Shown in pieces: positions 44,179 to 52,990 of a DNA stretch of 64,000 nt. Below the pieces are notes generated by a model. That model had not been told where the DNA came from. It ran no database searches and saw nothing but the letters and a program-made list of their open reading frames with translations. The position numbers and the translations under genes were made by a program. The stretch is taken from the NCBI GenBank assembly GCA_003225075.1, contig QIAP01000045.1, forward strand, positions 1-64,000, read 5' to 3'. Each line of letters starts with the position of its first letter. The first letter of the stretch is position 1. Source of the DNA: Acidobacteriota bacterium. GTDB lineage: Bacteria > Acidobacteriota > Terriglobia > Terriglobales > Acidobacteriaceae.

Positions 44179-45726
44179 GTGAAGCCCAGGGGTCGTTCTT
44201 CGGAATCAGTGTCTCAAACCCATCTGCTGTCCGCCGTGACGCCGCAAAAAGCCCTAATCGTCATCATTTTTAGTTTGCTCGTATTCACTTTGGCCTGCGG
44301 CTCTGGCAACCGCAGCATCATTCCGCCGCCTAAGGGCAATTTCAACACTGCCAGCTTGAACGGCCAATACACCTATTCTCTTTCAGGAGTGGAGGAGATC
44401 GGCGCTACCAGCAACTCCGCTTCGTTTACTGAAGGCGGTGTGTTCACCGCCGACGGCAGCGGAAACATCATCAATGGCACAGATGACTTTTCGCAGAATG
44501 GAGTTTTCGGCTCTGCCGCTTTCACCGGAACCTATACCATCGACAACGACGGCACCGGCACCCTGGTTTTCGTCTTCACCAATGGCACCGGCAGCCTTTC
44601 ACTGGGCATCACCCTGATAGACAAAAACCGCTTTTACTTGATTGAAGCCGATACCTTCGCCAGCGGCGGCGGTTCAGGAGAGAAGCAGGATGCAACTGCA
44701 TTCTCCACCGTGCCCAGCGGCACGTTTGTTCTCCGGTCGCATGGCAACAGCGCCTCGCGGGGGTCCGTGGCAGCGGTTGGAGCAATGACTCTCAGTAGCG
44801 GGAGCGTTACCGGTAATGAGGACGTGCTGAGTGGTGGCGTACTCTCGTCCGTCACTCTCAGTGGATCTATCGCTGCACCCGGAACCAATGGCCGGGGCAC
44901 ACTTAGTATCAGCACCAGCGGAGGACTCAGTTTCAACTTCGCATATTACGTCGTTAGCGCAAGCACTCTGCGTCTGCTGCAGACCGATTTCGGGATTCTG
45001 GCGCTGGGGCGGGCCGAAAAACGGACCAGCGCGACTTTCTCCAATGCATCACTCACCGGAAACTTCGCCTTCGGCAGCCAGGGTGATACCAGTGCCACCC
45101 TCGGAGGCGTGCAAACCGTTGGCGCCTTTACCAGCGACGGGAATGGGACCATCACCGCCGGCAGTTTCGATTCGGTGCAGGATGGTAACCCGTTTACCGG
45201 CGTACCCTTCACCGGCAGCTACACGATGAGCTCCCTGGGTCGGGCGGCAGTTACGTTCAACCCGCAAACCGGTGTCGCCATGCAAGAAGTCTTCTGGATG
45301 GTGAGCCCAACCCGCGCTTTCTTCGTGATCAATAACCCCACGAAAGTGGAAGATGGAACCACTGATCAGCAGACTACAGCGTTCTCTACCGGCGGCCTGA
45401 ACGGCCAATTTGCTTTCCTCATGGACGGCTTCGATACCGCCAGCTTCGTCGACCGCGTAGGTACGCTACAGGCTGACGGCAAGGGTAATCTTACCCTCAA
45501 CGAACTTCTAAACCGCTTTATCCCGCCTAATCTCGGAAGCGTCACCACTCCAGGTCTTCTGGCTGGTAACTATTCCGTCGCATCCAATGGACGGGTATCA
45601 GCCAATATTCCCACTCTGTCGAGCAACCTTGTGTTCTACATGGTGTCGAATACCCTCGCCTACACGTTGCAGAATGATCCCGCAACGCAGATTTCAGGGA
45701 ACATCGCTCTTCAAGTCTCGCCCTAG
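44179..45726 (+). CDS. Surface lipoprotein with four internal repeats
   Basis: The 515-residue protein has a signal peptide with lipobox TLAC (Cys40) after an unusually long N-terminal region. The rest is four repeats of about 115 residues starting near 58, 178, 290 and 406, each opening with a line like SLNGQYTYSLSG, SLTGNFAFGSQG or GLNGQFAFLMDG and ending with a YYVVS/FYMVS-type strand. The composition is Gly, Ser and Thr rich and fits a beta-sandwich. Such proteins are frequent in acidobacteria and their role is unknown. The start is GTG with GGAG upstream. Confidence 0.72.
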   Translation: MKPRGRSSESVSQTHLLSAVTPQKALIVIIFSLLVFTLACGSGNRSIIPPPKGNFNTASLNGQYTYSLSGVEEIGATSNSASFTEGGVFTADGSGNIINGTDDFSQNGVFGSAAFTGTYTIDNDGTGTLVFVFTNGTGSLSLGITLIDKNRFYLIEADTFASGGGSGEKQDATAFSTVPSGTFVLRSHGNSASRGSVAAVGAMTLSSGSVTGNEDVLSGGVLSSVTLSGSIAAPGTNGRGTLSISTSGGLSFNFAYYVVSASTLRLLQTDFGILALGRAEKRTSATFSNASLTGNFAFGSQGDTSATLGGVQTVGAFTSDGNGTITAGSFDSVQDGNPFTGVPFTGSYTMSSLGRAAVTFNPQTGVAMQEVFWMVSPTRAFFVINNPTKVEDGTTDQQTTAFSTGGLNGQFAFLMDGFDTASFVDRVGTLQADGKGNLTLNELLNRFIPPNLGSVTTPGLLAGNYSVASNGRVSANIPTLSSNLVFYMVSNTLAYTLQNDPATQISGNIALQVSP

Positions 45727-45733
45727 TGTCCGG

Positions 45734-45753
45734 CCACGAAGGACACTTCGTGG
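45734..45753 (+). terminator. Hairpin after the lipoprotein gene
   Basis: CCACGAAG (45734-45741) pairs perfectly with CTTCGTGG (45746-45753) around GACA, 8 bases after the stop. No T tract follows, so it may be only a transcript-end stabiliser. Confidence 0.4.
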
Positions 45754-46120
45754 GCAAGTGTGCCTTAAAGACGGGGATGAGTAGTCGCCTGTAATGCGAG
45801 ACGTCGAAACTAAGTTTTCGCCCCCGGAAGTGGCAAACCAGATTTTGGAAGCTCCGCGCTGGGCTTGATTTCCCTGGTGATTTTCACAATTCGTAGACTT
45901 GCCGCCGACACCCTCACACTTACATGCCCTTGTGGAAAACCTCCGGAAACTGCTCCTGACGCGGTCTTGTGCGCTGCCCTTCAGCGCGGGCTGCACCAAA
46001 TCTGGTCATAGGCTTGTGGATGGGCTGCACTTGATTGCAGGGCAAGGAGATAGAGGAGGTGATTTTTGATTGACTATAACTGGGAGAGGAGTAAAACCAT
46101 AATCGTTCTTTGATACGTTC
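45754..46120. other. Non-coding gap between lipoprotein gene and the tandem RNA motif
   Basis: I see no supportable gene. The minus-strand ORF 45694-45999 has no recognisable residues. The stretch leads into the structured repeat pair at 46121-46405, and its last part (46046-46100) includes purine-rich agaggaggtgattttt. Confidence 0.4.
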
Positions 46121-46240
46121 TGAGGTTTACCCGGTTGGTGCGGCGTCCGGGGCTCGAGTGAGGTCACTCTGCCACACTGCAAAGTGAGGTAGAGAGGGCC
46201 AGCAAGGGTCTATAGCTAAGCGCTGGTCGAGGCGAAAGTA
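46121..46240 (+). ncRNA. Candidate structured RNA, tandem copy 1
   Basis: The copy can fold as a hairpin CCCGG (46130-46134)/CCGGG (46147-46151) with loop ttggtgcg... It then has a GAGTGA/TCACTC stem, a CACT-GCAA-AGTG tetraloop hairpin (46175-46186) and a stem CCAGC (46199-46203)/GCTGG (46222-46226) enclosing aagggtctatagc. The same order of elements recurs in copy 2 with different stem sequences. The strand is inferred from the GCAA tetraloop. The class is not recognised. Confidence 0.5.
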
Positions 46241-46280
46241 GGAACTACAGGTCAAAGGCAGGATAGAGTTTCGAGACGTT

Positions 46281-46405
46281 GAGTTGGTTTATCCGGTTGG
46301 TTGGTAAGCCCGGAGCCCGAGCAATGATCGCGCGCCGCGACCCCGCAAGGGAAGCAGCGATGGCAGGTCGGCAAGGGTCTAAAGCGAGCTACTGGCTGAG
46401 ACGAA
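46281..46405 (+). ncRNA. Candidate structured RNA, tandem copy 2
   Basis: This copy has hairpin TCCGG (46292-46296)/CCGGA (46310-46314) with loop ttggttgg..., then a CCC-GCAA-GGG hairpin (46342-46351). A GTCGGC (46367-46372) strand pairs with GCTGAGAC around caagggtctaaagc (46372-46385). Stem sequences differ from copy 1 but remain paired, while ccggttggt and aagggtcta(t/a)agc are kept. No gene lies between the copies or up to 46563. Confidence 0.5.
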
Positions 46406-46563
46406 TGAACTCAACATCATCTCGGAACTCTTATATTTTTACTACTTTCCGTTATTCTGCTTCGTTCACTTCTCGCGGTTTATTGCTAATCCTTAAAGAA
46501 AATAAAGACAATTTTTGACTTCCGCACTCGTGCCTCGGACTTGGAACGTAAAAGGCATCGTCT

Positions 46564-47199
46564 CTATCGTAATTTTCCAGTAAGTCTCTTTCTTGCGTTC
46601 CTTCGAAGGCTGCGCCGCGTCAGCCATATCCCCATCGCCAACAAGATTATTGCCAACACCCAATGAAAATGCTGTTTGAAGAACTGCCCCGTGAAGTGCA
46701 CGAACTGAGGTCCAAACTTGATGGTTAGCAATGCCAGCAACAGGAAGCGCACGAAGCGCCCGGCAAAGATGGCCGCTAGAAAGTGACTGAAACGCATTTC
46801 GAAGGCAGCGGCGGCAAGTACGAACAATTTGAATGGTGTGGGTGGCGGCAGCATTGCTGGGAACATGAGCGCCCAGAACTCATGGTGATCGAAAGAGGCG
46901 CGGATTTTCTCGAAACGCGTGGGCGAGAGTCGCTTCCGAAGCAGGACCTCGCCGCCCATGTATCCGATTAAATAGAGAATCGAACTGCCCAGGGCCGAAC
47001 CTGCCGAAGCCAGAATGACGTAAAGCAGAAACCGCGGCCGGTCGTTGTAAACATAACTAGCCACCACGGCGTCCATGGGCAGGCCCATGAAGGAAGAGTC
47101 CAGAACGCTGATGACGAAAACGCCCCACACCCCCAATGGTTTCAGAAGCGCCCATATCCACGCGCTGTAGCGCTCCAGGATGTGCTTGATGGTCTTCAA
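46564..47199 (-). CDS. VTT-domain (DedA/SNARE-associated) membrane protein
   Basis: This 211-residue membrane protein has about five helices. GVWGVFVISVLDSSFMGLPMD and SAGSALGSSILYLIGYMGG plus FPAMLPPPTPFKLFVLAAAAF are the conserved blocks of VTT/DedA proteins, which move lipids or lipid carriers across membranes. It ends with a basic tail (RRSLRRNARKR). The gene stands 45 bases from the mog gene on the same strand and may be transcribed with it. Confidence 0.85.
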   Translation of the reverse strand: MKTIKHILERYSAWIWALLKPLGVWGVFVISVLDSSFMGLPMDAVVASYVYNDRPRFLLYVILASAGSALGSSILYLIGYMGGEVLLRKRLSPTRFEKIRASFDHHEFWALMFPAMLPPPTPFKLFVLAAAAFEMRFSHFLAAIFAGRFVRFLLLALLTIKFGPQFVHFTGQFFKQHFHWVLAIILLAMGIWLTRRSLRRNARKRLTGKLR

Positions 47200-47244
47200 A
47201 AGGAACTAGCAGTTCACCGAAGGCGAAATAATAGAGTCTCGTGG

Positions 47245-47769
47245 TTACGTTGATCCTAATTTCTGCGAATGGCGAGTATTTCCATCCAGCAATTCCAGCG
47301 CGTGAGGCAATAAATCAATCACTGCTTGCAGGGATTCGGTCGCGCCCGCCGGACTTCCGGGCAAGTTCAAGATTAGGGATTTGCCCCTCACGCCGCAAAC
47401 TGCCCGGCTCAGTGCTGCCATCGGACTTTTCTTGCCGCTTTCAGCCCGCATGCGCTCCACCACTCCTTCCACTAGGCGATCACAAACGGCGCGAGTCGCC
47501 TCCGGAGTTACGTCGCGGGGAGCGATGCCCGTACCCCCAGTAGTAACTACCAGCCGGGCCTTGTCGCTCAGATGCGCAAGAATGTTTTGAATGGATTCTT
47601 GCTCATCTGGCACTACCTCTCGGGCCACAATCTTGAAGCCAGATTTTTCCAGTACCCCAGCTACAGCCGGCCCGGAAATATCGGCCCGTTCGCCACGTGA
47701 GGAGGAATCACTGACTGTGACCACTGCGGCAGTGAAGGCGGCTGACGTCTCAATTGTCGAGGAGGACAT
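47245..47769 (-). CDS. mog: Molybdopterin adenylyltransferase (MogA/MoaB family)
   Basis: From ATG 47769 the product is about 174 residues with the MPT-binding signature: AAVVTVSDSSSRGERAD at the start, LVVTTGGTGIAPRDVTPEA in the middle and LILNLPGSPAGATESLQAV near the end. It activates molybdopterin by adenylation before molybdate insertion, supporting MsrP. The start overlaps the upstream receiver gene by 20 bases, so translation is coupled. A start at 47799 would add 10 residues and a longer overlap. Confidence 0.9.
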   Translation of the reverse strand: MSSSTIETSAAFTAAVVTVSDSSSRGERADISGPAVAGVLEKSGFKIVAREVVPDEQESIQNILAHLSDKARLVVTTGGTGIAPRDVTPEATRAVCDRLVEGVVERMRAESGKKSPMAALSRAVCGVRGKSLILNLPGSPAGATESLQAVIDLLPHALELLDGNTRHSQKLGST

Positions 47770-48517
47770 CCTCTTCCTCCATCTGCTCCCCCTCGCCATC
47801 GCGACGGGACTCGTCCAGGCGGCGCAGACCCTCCATAAGCAGGCCCTGAGTATTGAGGTGAGTAGTCTGCTCTTTGGTCTTGCCGGAGAAATCGACCTGG
47901 AAATTCCCGCCAGTCCAACGCAAAACTTTGAACACTGCCTCGTCGCCAGTCAGAGCACCATAAGCGGCATGAACGATCTGGCCTTCGGTAAAATACAACT
48001 CGCATTTCTCGCCTTCGTTAGTCATGGTGAGCAGGCAACTCTTGCGGCCCATCTCGAGGGATTGCACCAGGTCGATTACGTTCATCTGAGAAAGGCTGCC
48101 GCGTAGAATGCCATCCGTCGACGCCGCCTTGGCCATCTTTTCCAGCGCAATCTTATCGATGACCCGCTTGATGCGATGAGTCGCTTCTTTCAAAAAGAAG
48201 GGTTTCTCAACGAAATCGTCGGCAGGATCCTGCTGCGACAGCTTCTCGCTGATGTCGTTCTTGGTGGCAAGCAGGATCACCGAAACACCCGCTGTCGCGG
48301 AACGGCTCTTGAGCTTCTCCACGAGCTGCCGGCCGTCCATGCCGGGCATCCGGTAGTCGCTGACCAGGAGGTCGGGCGGGTCGTCCACTGCTTTGAGCAG
48401 GGCATCGGCTCCATCCGTGGCAGTCGAAACGATAGCCAATTGCGAGAGGGACTGACGCAGCATTCCAAGAACCATTGGATTGTCGTCCACCAGCAGGATT
48501 TTGACGTTACTCGACAT
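47750..48517 (-). CDS. Response regulator with C-terminal DUF4388 (PATAN-type) domain
   Basis: The 255-residue protein has a receiver domain (about 1-125) with KILLVDDNPM, phospho-Asp in LLVSDYRMPGMDG and the Lys of FVEKPFF. A second domain (about 135-225) reads LRGSLSQMNVIDLVQSLEM, KSCLLTMTNEGEKCELYF and IVHAAYGALTGDEAVFKVL, typical of DUF4388. That domain is found in gliding and cell-polarity regulators. It is sandwiched between moaC and mog, which is unusual. There is no DNA-binding domain. Confidence 0.87.
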   Translation of the reverse strand: MSSNVKILLVDDNPMVLGMLRQSLSQLAIVSTATDGADALLKAVDDPPDLLVSDYRMPGMDGRQLVEKLKSRSATAGVSVILLATKNDISEKLSQQDPADDFVEKPFFLKEATHRIKRVIDKIALEKMAKAASTDGILRGSLSQMNVIDLVQSLEMGRKSCLLTMTNEGEKCELYFTEGQIVHAAYGALTGDEAVFKVLRWTGGNFQVDFSGKTKEQTTHLNTQGLLMEGLRRLDESRRDGEGEQMEEEDVLLDN

Positions 48518-48525
48518 TTAGCCCG

Positions 48526-49020
48526 CTATTTCCCTTGGTTCTGTCTAGCCTTCTGACTTCGGACATACTCGCCACTTTTACCGCCTGACTTGCGTTGCAA
48601 GACAATCTCTTGGATTTCTATAGCCTTGTCCAACGCCTTGCACATATCGTAAATAGTGAGTGCTGCGATGCTAGCGGCCACCAGGGCCTCCATCTCGACG
48701 CCCGTGCCGGCCGTAGTCTTAACTGTTGAGGTAATAGCGACGCCATTCTCGCACAGCCGAATACCCACATCAATGTGGGAGAGTGGCAGCGGATGGCACA
48801 TGGGGATCAGTTCCGCCGTCCGCTTGGCGGCCATGATGCCAGCGAGGCGCGCCACTTCCAGTGGGTTGCCCTTGGGATTGCTGGGTAATGCTTGAAGAAC
48901 GTCGCGACTCATGGCCACGAAGGCGCTGGCCTCGGCCTCGCGTTCGGAAGCCAACTTGGTGGAGACGTCCACCATCCGCGCTCGCCCCGCTTCGTCGTAA
49001 TGAGAGAGCTTCTTAGGCAT
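48526..49020 (-). CDS. moaC: Cyclic pyranopterin monophosphate synthase
   Basis: This 164-residue protein matches MoaC throughout: [17 protein letters not shown] at the start, [20 protein letters not shown] with the catalytic Cys-His area, [20 protein letters not shown], and [15 protein letters not shown] near the end. It works with MoaA to make cyclic pyranopterin from GTP in molybdenum cofactor synthesis. MoaA is not in the window. It ends 8 bases before the response-regulator gene, in the same operon as mog. Confidence 0.95.
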   Translation of the reverse strand: MPKKLSHYDEAGRARMVDVSTKLASEREAEASAFVAMSRDVLQALPSNPKGNPLEVARLAGIMAAKRTAELIPMCHPLPLSHIDVGIRLCENGVAITSTVKTTAGTGVEMEALVAASIAALTIYDMCKALDKAIEIQEIVLQRKSGGKSGEYVRSQKARQNQGK

Positions 49021-49080
49021 CTTGGAGCGAACTATCTTACATGGAGTGCGGGCGTAGAGACGGGTGCTCCCGTAGTGCTT

Positions 49081-49848
49081 TCAAAGCGCCTCGAATTCTC
49101 CCACCAACTCGCGGTGTCTGGTCCTGGCGGCCTTGACCAATGCCCGGAAAATAGCCCTCGACGGCTCATCTTGATCTACTGAGCGCTCCGGGTGCCACTG
49201 CACCGCCAATACAAAATGATCGGACGAGGTACCTTCAAGCGCCTCAATGACGCCATCGTCGGGACAGCGTGCCACGACACGCAACCCGTCGCCGAGAGCG
49301 CCGGCGGCCTGGTGATGACTGGAATTTACGGGAATCACTGGGTCAGCAACAATCTCCGCCAGCAACGATTTCCTCTCAATCCTGACGTCATGCGCCACCG
49401 GCGCATTACGTCCAGCCGCATGATCCACGTTCTGTTTTTCAGGCGGCAGGAATTCTGCCAGGTCCTGGATCAGCGTTCCGGTCCGGTACACGTTTAGAAT
49501 TTGCAGGCCGTAACAGATCCCCAGGATCGGTTTGCGCATGTTGTACGCATCTTGAAGTAAAAGTTCGTCTACCGTATCGCGTTTCGGGTCGGCTTCTGCT
49601 GTATTGGCATGCCGCTGCGCCTCGTACTTGGAAGGATCCACGTCGGCGCGACTGCCAGGCAGCAAGATCGCGTCGCAGCGCTCGATGATTTTCATTATTT
49701 CGGCAGGAGGCCGATCCAGCGGGATGCGAACTGGCGTACCGCCGGCCATCTCTACGGCTCGTTCGTATTGCGGCAAGGATCGCTCGGCGTATTCGGGATC
49801 ACCTGAATGTGGAACCGGAATGGCAATACGTGCTGGCATCTTCTTCAT
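49081..49848 (-). CDS. Class-I glutamine amidotransferase-like hydrolase (peptidase C26)
   Basis: From ATG 49848 the 255-residue protein has the nucleophile Cys in PILGICYGLQILNVY and the catalytic His-x-Glu in LAVQWHPERS, with an ILLPGSRADVDPSKY substrate loop. It belongs to the gamma-glutamyl-GABA hydrolase (PuuD-like) group and would cut gamma-glutamyl amides. No putrescine pathway genes are adjacent, so the substrate is open. The longer frame to 49911 overlaps the next gene and includes a low-complexity stretch, so I reject it. Confidence 0.85.
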   Translation of the reverse strand: MKKMPARIAIPVPHSGDPEYAERSLPQYERAVEMAGGTPVRIPLDRPPAEIMKIIERCDAILLPGSRADVDPSKYEAQRHANTAEADPKRDTVDELLLQDAYNMRKPILGICYGLQILNVYRTGTLIQDLAEFLPPEKQNVDHAAGRNAPVAHDVRIERKSLLAEIVADPVIPVNSSHHQAAGALGDGLRVVARCPDDGVIEALEGTSSDHFVLAVQWHPERSVDQDEPSRAIFRALVKAARTRHRELVGEFEAL

Positions 49849-49907
49849 TGTAGCGCCGCCTCTGCGCGGTGCTGCCGCGGCTCTAAGCGGGTATGGACCT
49901 CTCGGCA

Positions 49908-50207
49908 TCATCCCGCTTTCTCGATTTCCCCCAACGCCTTGGTTTGGCGATAATGGCGGATCTCCATCGCCACTGACAGCACAAATACGATTAAACCGAC
50001 CACGGCAGCCACGGGAGCGGCAATGTTGCGGTAAGCCAGCGCTACATTGGCTGTTTCTCCCCGTAATTTGGCGACGAGTACGGTTCCGACAATTCCCAGC
50101 AGCAAGCTTAATGCGAATGAAAGAATCGACAGCAGAAGAGTGACGACAGCGACACGCAGCGGGATGCCATACCAGCGTGGTTTACGGATTGCGCGTCTCC
50201 GTCCCAT
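49908..50207 (-). CDS. Small two-helix membrane protein
   Basis: This protein of about 99 residues from ATG 50207 starts with a basic stretch (GRRRAIRKPRW) and has two helices (VAVVTLLLSILSFALSLLLG and AAPVAAVVGLIVFVLSVAM). The basic start favours the N-terminus inside. I do not recognise a family. A longer start at 50279 would overlap the divergent gene's start codon. It lies directly upstream of the C26 hydrolase gene on the same strand. Confidence 0.6.
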   Translation of the reverse strand: MGRRRAIRKPRWYGIPLRVAVVTLLLSILSFALSLLLGIVGTVLVAKLRGETANVALAYRNIAAPVAAVVGLIVFVLSVAMEIRHYRQTKALGEIEKAG

Positions 50208-50277
50208 TTTCTTCCTAAAGTATACGATTCCAGCCATGCCACGATTGGGCTGCGACCGGTGCGCTAGAATAAGGTTC

Positions 50278-51024
50278 ATGTCGCAAGCCGCGCCCGCGAT
50301 TACTCACGCTCCAGCGGAAATCGTTCGCAGGTCTCCCGTCTCACAGGCGCCAAATGGTATCTGCTATGCGATTTCCGGTGAGATCACGATCTCCGAAGCC
50401 GACCTGGAGCGAATGGTTGCGGCCGTGCCGCGCACTGCCGCGTCCGCGCTGGAGCGCAAGGCCTATTATTTTGTTCCGCTGACGGTTAGCCAGGGGGAGG
50501 AAACCCTGATTGCCGACCGCTACGATGTTGCCCTCAGCGATAACGCTGTGTGCCATCGCAACCTTGACCTTGGCGATTCGCAGTGCGTCTTCATCTCCAC
50601 ACGTTTGATGGATGACAAGTTTTCGGTCGCGTTTGAGTTTTATATCAATGTCGGCCACGCGGTGGTTGAGCGCACGGGGGTTTCCGAGGCGTTCGCCGAT
50701 ATGGTCTGGAAGCAGGTAGAAGCGGGGGTGCGGGGGGAGACTTCACTCGATGCGTGGGAGTCCCGTAAACTGGCTACAGGCTCAGGCCCAGACACCGAGA
50801 AATACAAGAATGAATTTTTCGCCGCTACTTTTGCGGACTCGCTTTCCATTTACATGCTTTCCTTGTTCCTCGATGTGGACTATTACGACCTCCGGGAGCG
50901 TGACTACCCTCTGCTGGCGCCTTCCCCTCTGGCAGAACGATTGCGGAAAGTGGCAGAGCTGTTTCCTTCAAATCCGGGATTTGACTTCGCTATCTACTAC
51001 AAGCGAAGGACCGGGAATGTATAA
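50278..51024 (+). CDS. Unknown conserved-looking protein
   Basis: From ATG 50278, with AAGG just upstream, the product is 248 residues. Readable blocks include RKAYYFVPLTVSQGEETLIADRY, SQCVFISTRLMDDKFSVAF, FFAATFADSLSIYML and SPLAERLRKVAELF. It is soluble and of mixed composition with no signal peptide, and I do not recognise it. The open frame runs further upstream to 50047 but that part is antisense to the neighbour. It is transcribed divergently from the small membrane protein. Confidence 0.6.
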   Translation: MSQAAPAITHAPAEIVRRSPVSQAPNGICYAISGEITISEADLERMVAAVPRTAASALERKAYYFVPLTVSQGEETLIADRYDVALSDNAVCHRNLDLGDSQCVFISTRLMDDKFSVAFEFYINVGHAVVERTGVSEAFADMVWKQVEAGVRGETSLDAWESRKLATGSGPDTEKYKNEFFAATFADSLSIYMLSLFLDVDYYDLRERDYPLLAPSPLAERLRKVAELFPSNPGFDFAIYYKRRTGNV

Positions 51025-51224
51025 CGCGCTGTCGGGAATCGGCCATCATAAGCTATAGATAATTGTGTACTTACACCCGCTTGAGCCGCATCCCCAAGCG
51101 GAAACGACTTCTTCACGCGCCGCGGGTTATAGATACAGAACAGGTTGCATTGGCAGCGAAGTCTGCCAAAATACTGTCGCAGCGACGGGCTTTCGCCAAC
51201 ATCTAAGTTTATTGAGGCCCGATT

Positions 51225-52052
51225 ATGGGGTTGCAATTGGGTTATTATTTCGCGGTGCGGTCGTCCATTCTTATCCTGTGTTTGGCTCTCTTATTCGTGC
51301 CGATACTACCCGCGCAGATTCACGGCGTTCCTCCCTCAGTGACGTCTTTGGGCCCGGGTCGAGGTTCAGCACCGGGCGTGCCAGCTAGCGTTACATCACT
51401 CGGACCAAACGGCTTCGAGCCAGACAATCAGTTCTTCCAGTTTCCGCAGTGCTGCATGAACCCTTTGTTTCCTCTCAATCCCAATCCGCCACTGTTCCGG
51501 CGTCGTCATCACCCGGTTCCATTTTTCCCGGTAGCAGTGCCGGTCTACACCATGCCGTACTATCCCGAGATTGTCTCAGCGCCCGTAGACGACTCGATGG
51601 AGGAAGAGGACTATCGCGGGGGGCCCACAATTTTTGATCGTCGCGGTTCCGGTGAGCGGAGATTTGAAGATCGGCGAGACGAAGATCGCCGAGATAGAGA
51701 TGACGGTCGTGGAAACGATTCCAGATACGCTGACCGGAGAAATGATGATCGGAGAAACGACGAGCGGATTAGTCGAGAAGACTCGATAGCATCCGCGCAC
51801 AAAGCCAATCCAGAAGCTCAACCGGCCGCCGCTATGCCGGAAACTGATCAACCGGATACAATTCTGGTTTTCAAAGATGGTCACAAATTGGAAGTGAAAA
51901 ACTACGCGATCCAGGGTGACATGTTGTACGATCTGACTCCGGGACATCCCCGCAAAATCGCGCTGGCTGAATTGGATGTGCCCGCCACTCAGAAGCAGAA
52001 TGACGACCAGGGCATTATTTTCCAACTTCCTGCTCATCCCAGCGGCAACTAG
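51225..52052 (+). CDS. Secreted Arg/Asp-rich protein of unknown function
   Basis: This 275-residue protein has an N-terminal signal or anchor helix (SSILILCLALLFVPILPAQ), a Pro-rich part (PLNPNPPLFRRRHHPVPFFP), then about 50 residues made almost only of Arg, Asp, Glu and Asn (FDRRGSGERRFEDRRDEDRR). A C-terminal module reads ILVFKDGHKLEVKNYAIQG. That module recurs in the next gene, so the two are paralogues. It lies 5 bases before that gene in one operon. Function unknown. Confidence 0.6.
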   Translation: MGLQLGYYFAVRSSILILCLALLFVPILPAQIHGVPPSVTSLGPGRGSAPGVPASVTSLGPNGFEPDNQFFQFPQCCMNPLFPLNPNPPLFRRRHHPVPFFPVAVPVYTMPYYPEIVSAPVDDSMEEEDYRGGPTIFDRRGSGERRFEDRRDEDRRDRDDGRGNDSRYADRRNDDRRNDERISREDSIASAHKANPEAQPAAAMPETDQPDTILVFKDGHKLEVKNYAIQGDMLYDLTPGHPRKIALAELDVPATQKQNDDQGIIFQLPAHPSGN

Positions 52053-52057
52053 ATCCC

Positions 52058-52810
52058 ATGCGATCTCGAATCGCCATAGCGCTGCTGGCAGCGATGACAA
52101 GTCTGCCGTCGCTAGTTGCGCAGCATGTCAGTATCATGGGAAATTTCTCGGCTTCATCGGGCTCCTTAGGTTCACGCCCGTTGTCTTCATCGCCCGGCAG
52201 CATGAGCGTTACGTTCGGGCAACCGCGGGAACCAGAAAGAATATTTGGGCATAGACTTTTCCCCTCGGAGTTCTTCTTAGGTACGCCGCTATTCGCCGAC
52301 TATCCCCTGGCTGACGCGCAACGAACAGCAGCCGTGGTAATCATACAAACCTCGCCGGCAACTCCGAGCGGTGGGGAGGGAACCGAACCGGCGATGCCCC
52401 CGGTGGCCCCATTGCTGATCGAGTGGCGGGGAGACCGGTACGTGCGTTTGAGCGATACGACACAGAGCGCGAGCCTGCGAGGAGAACGCAATCTCCAACC
52501 CGATTATGCGGAAACCTTCGACACAAGAATAAAACCCTCCGGTTTGAGAAGGAACACCGCGGATGCGGCGCCGCGGCAGCTCCCTCCGGCCGTACTGGTC
52601 TACCGGGATGGCCACCAAGAATTTGTCACTAATTATTGGATTGGGGGCGGGGCCATCTACGTCAATAACGACTACTGGACCCGCGGCTCCTGGAATAGGA
52701 AAATCGAGTTAGCCCTGCTTGACCTCCCACTCACCCTCAGGCTCAACCAGGAACGCGGAGTGCAATTCCTCCTCCCTTCTGGGCCGAATGAAATTGTTAC
52801 GAGGCCGTAG
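52058..52810 (+). CDS. Secreted paralogue with the same C-terminal module
   Basis: The 250-residue protein has a signal peptide (MRSRIAIALLAAMTSLPSLVAQ). A C-terminal module reads VLVYRDGHQEFVTNYWIGGG and continues as IYVNNDYWTRGSWNRKIELAL, clearly related to the module of the preceding gene (VFKDGHKLEVKNYAI). The middle is Ser/Pro-rich. The module looks like a small beta unit of about 65 residues. It starts 5 bases after the first paralogue and lies 180 bases before gyrA. Function unknown. Confidence 0.6.
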   Translation: MRSRIAIALLAAMTSLPSLVAQHVSIMGNFSASSGSLGSRPLSSSPGSMSVTFGQPREPERIFGHRLFPSEFFLGTPLFADYPLADAQRTAAVVIIQTSPATPSGGEGTEPAMPPVAPLLIEWRGDRYVRLSDTTQSASLRGERNLQPDYAETFDTRIKPSGLRRNTADAAPRQLPPAVLVYRDGHQEFVTNYWIGGGAIYVNNDYWTRGSWNRKIELALLDLPLTLRLNQERGVQFLLPSGPNEIVTRP

Positions 52811-52990
52811 CCAGTCTTGGCCCACGTGTCTTTTTCGGCACCTCATCGATTGCCCGCCACCCCGCCACGACCAATTTCCAGCACTTGCATGATATAATTT
52901 ATCTGTAGTCTTTCAACCACTAACATCCTGTGAATGCAATCATTTAGCAACAACCTTGGAGCTGAATTTTGATGAGGCGAGAACTGAAAC

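Noticed and set aside
45694-45999. Minus-strand ORF downstream of the lipoprotein gene
   Set aside because: It overlaps the lipoprotein 3' end and a hairpin, with low-complexity residues and no ribosome site.
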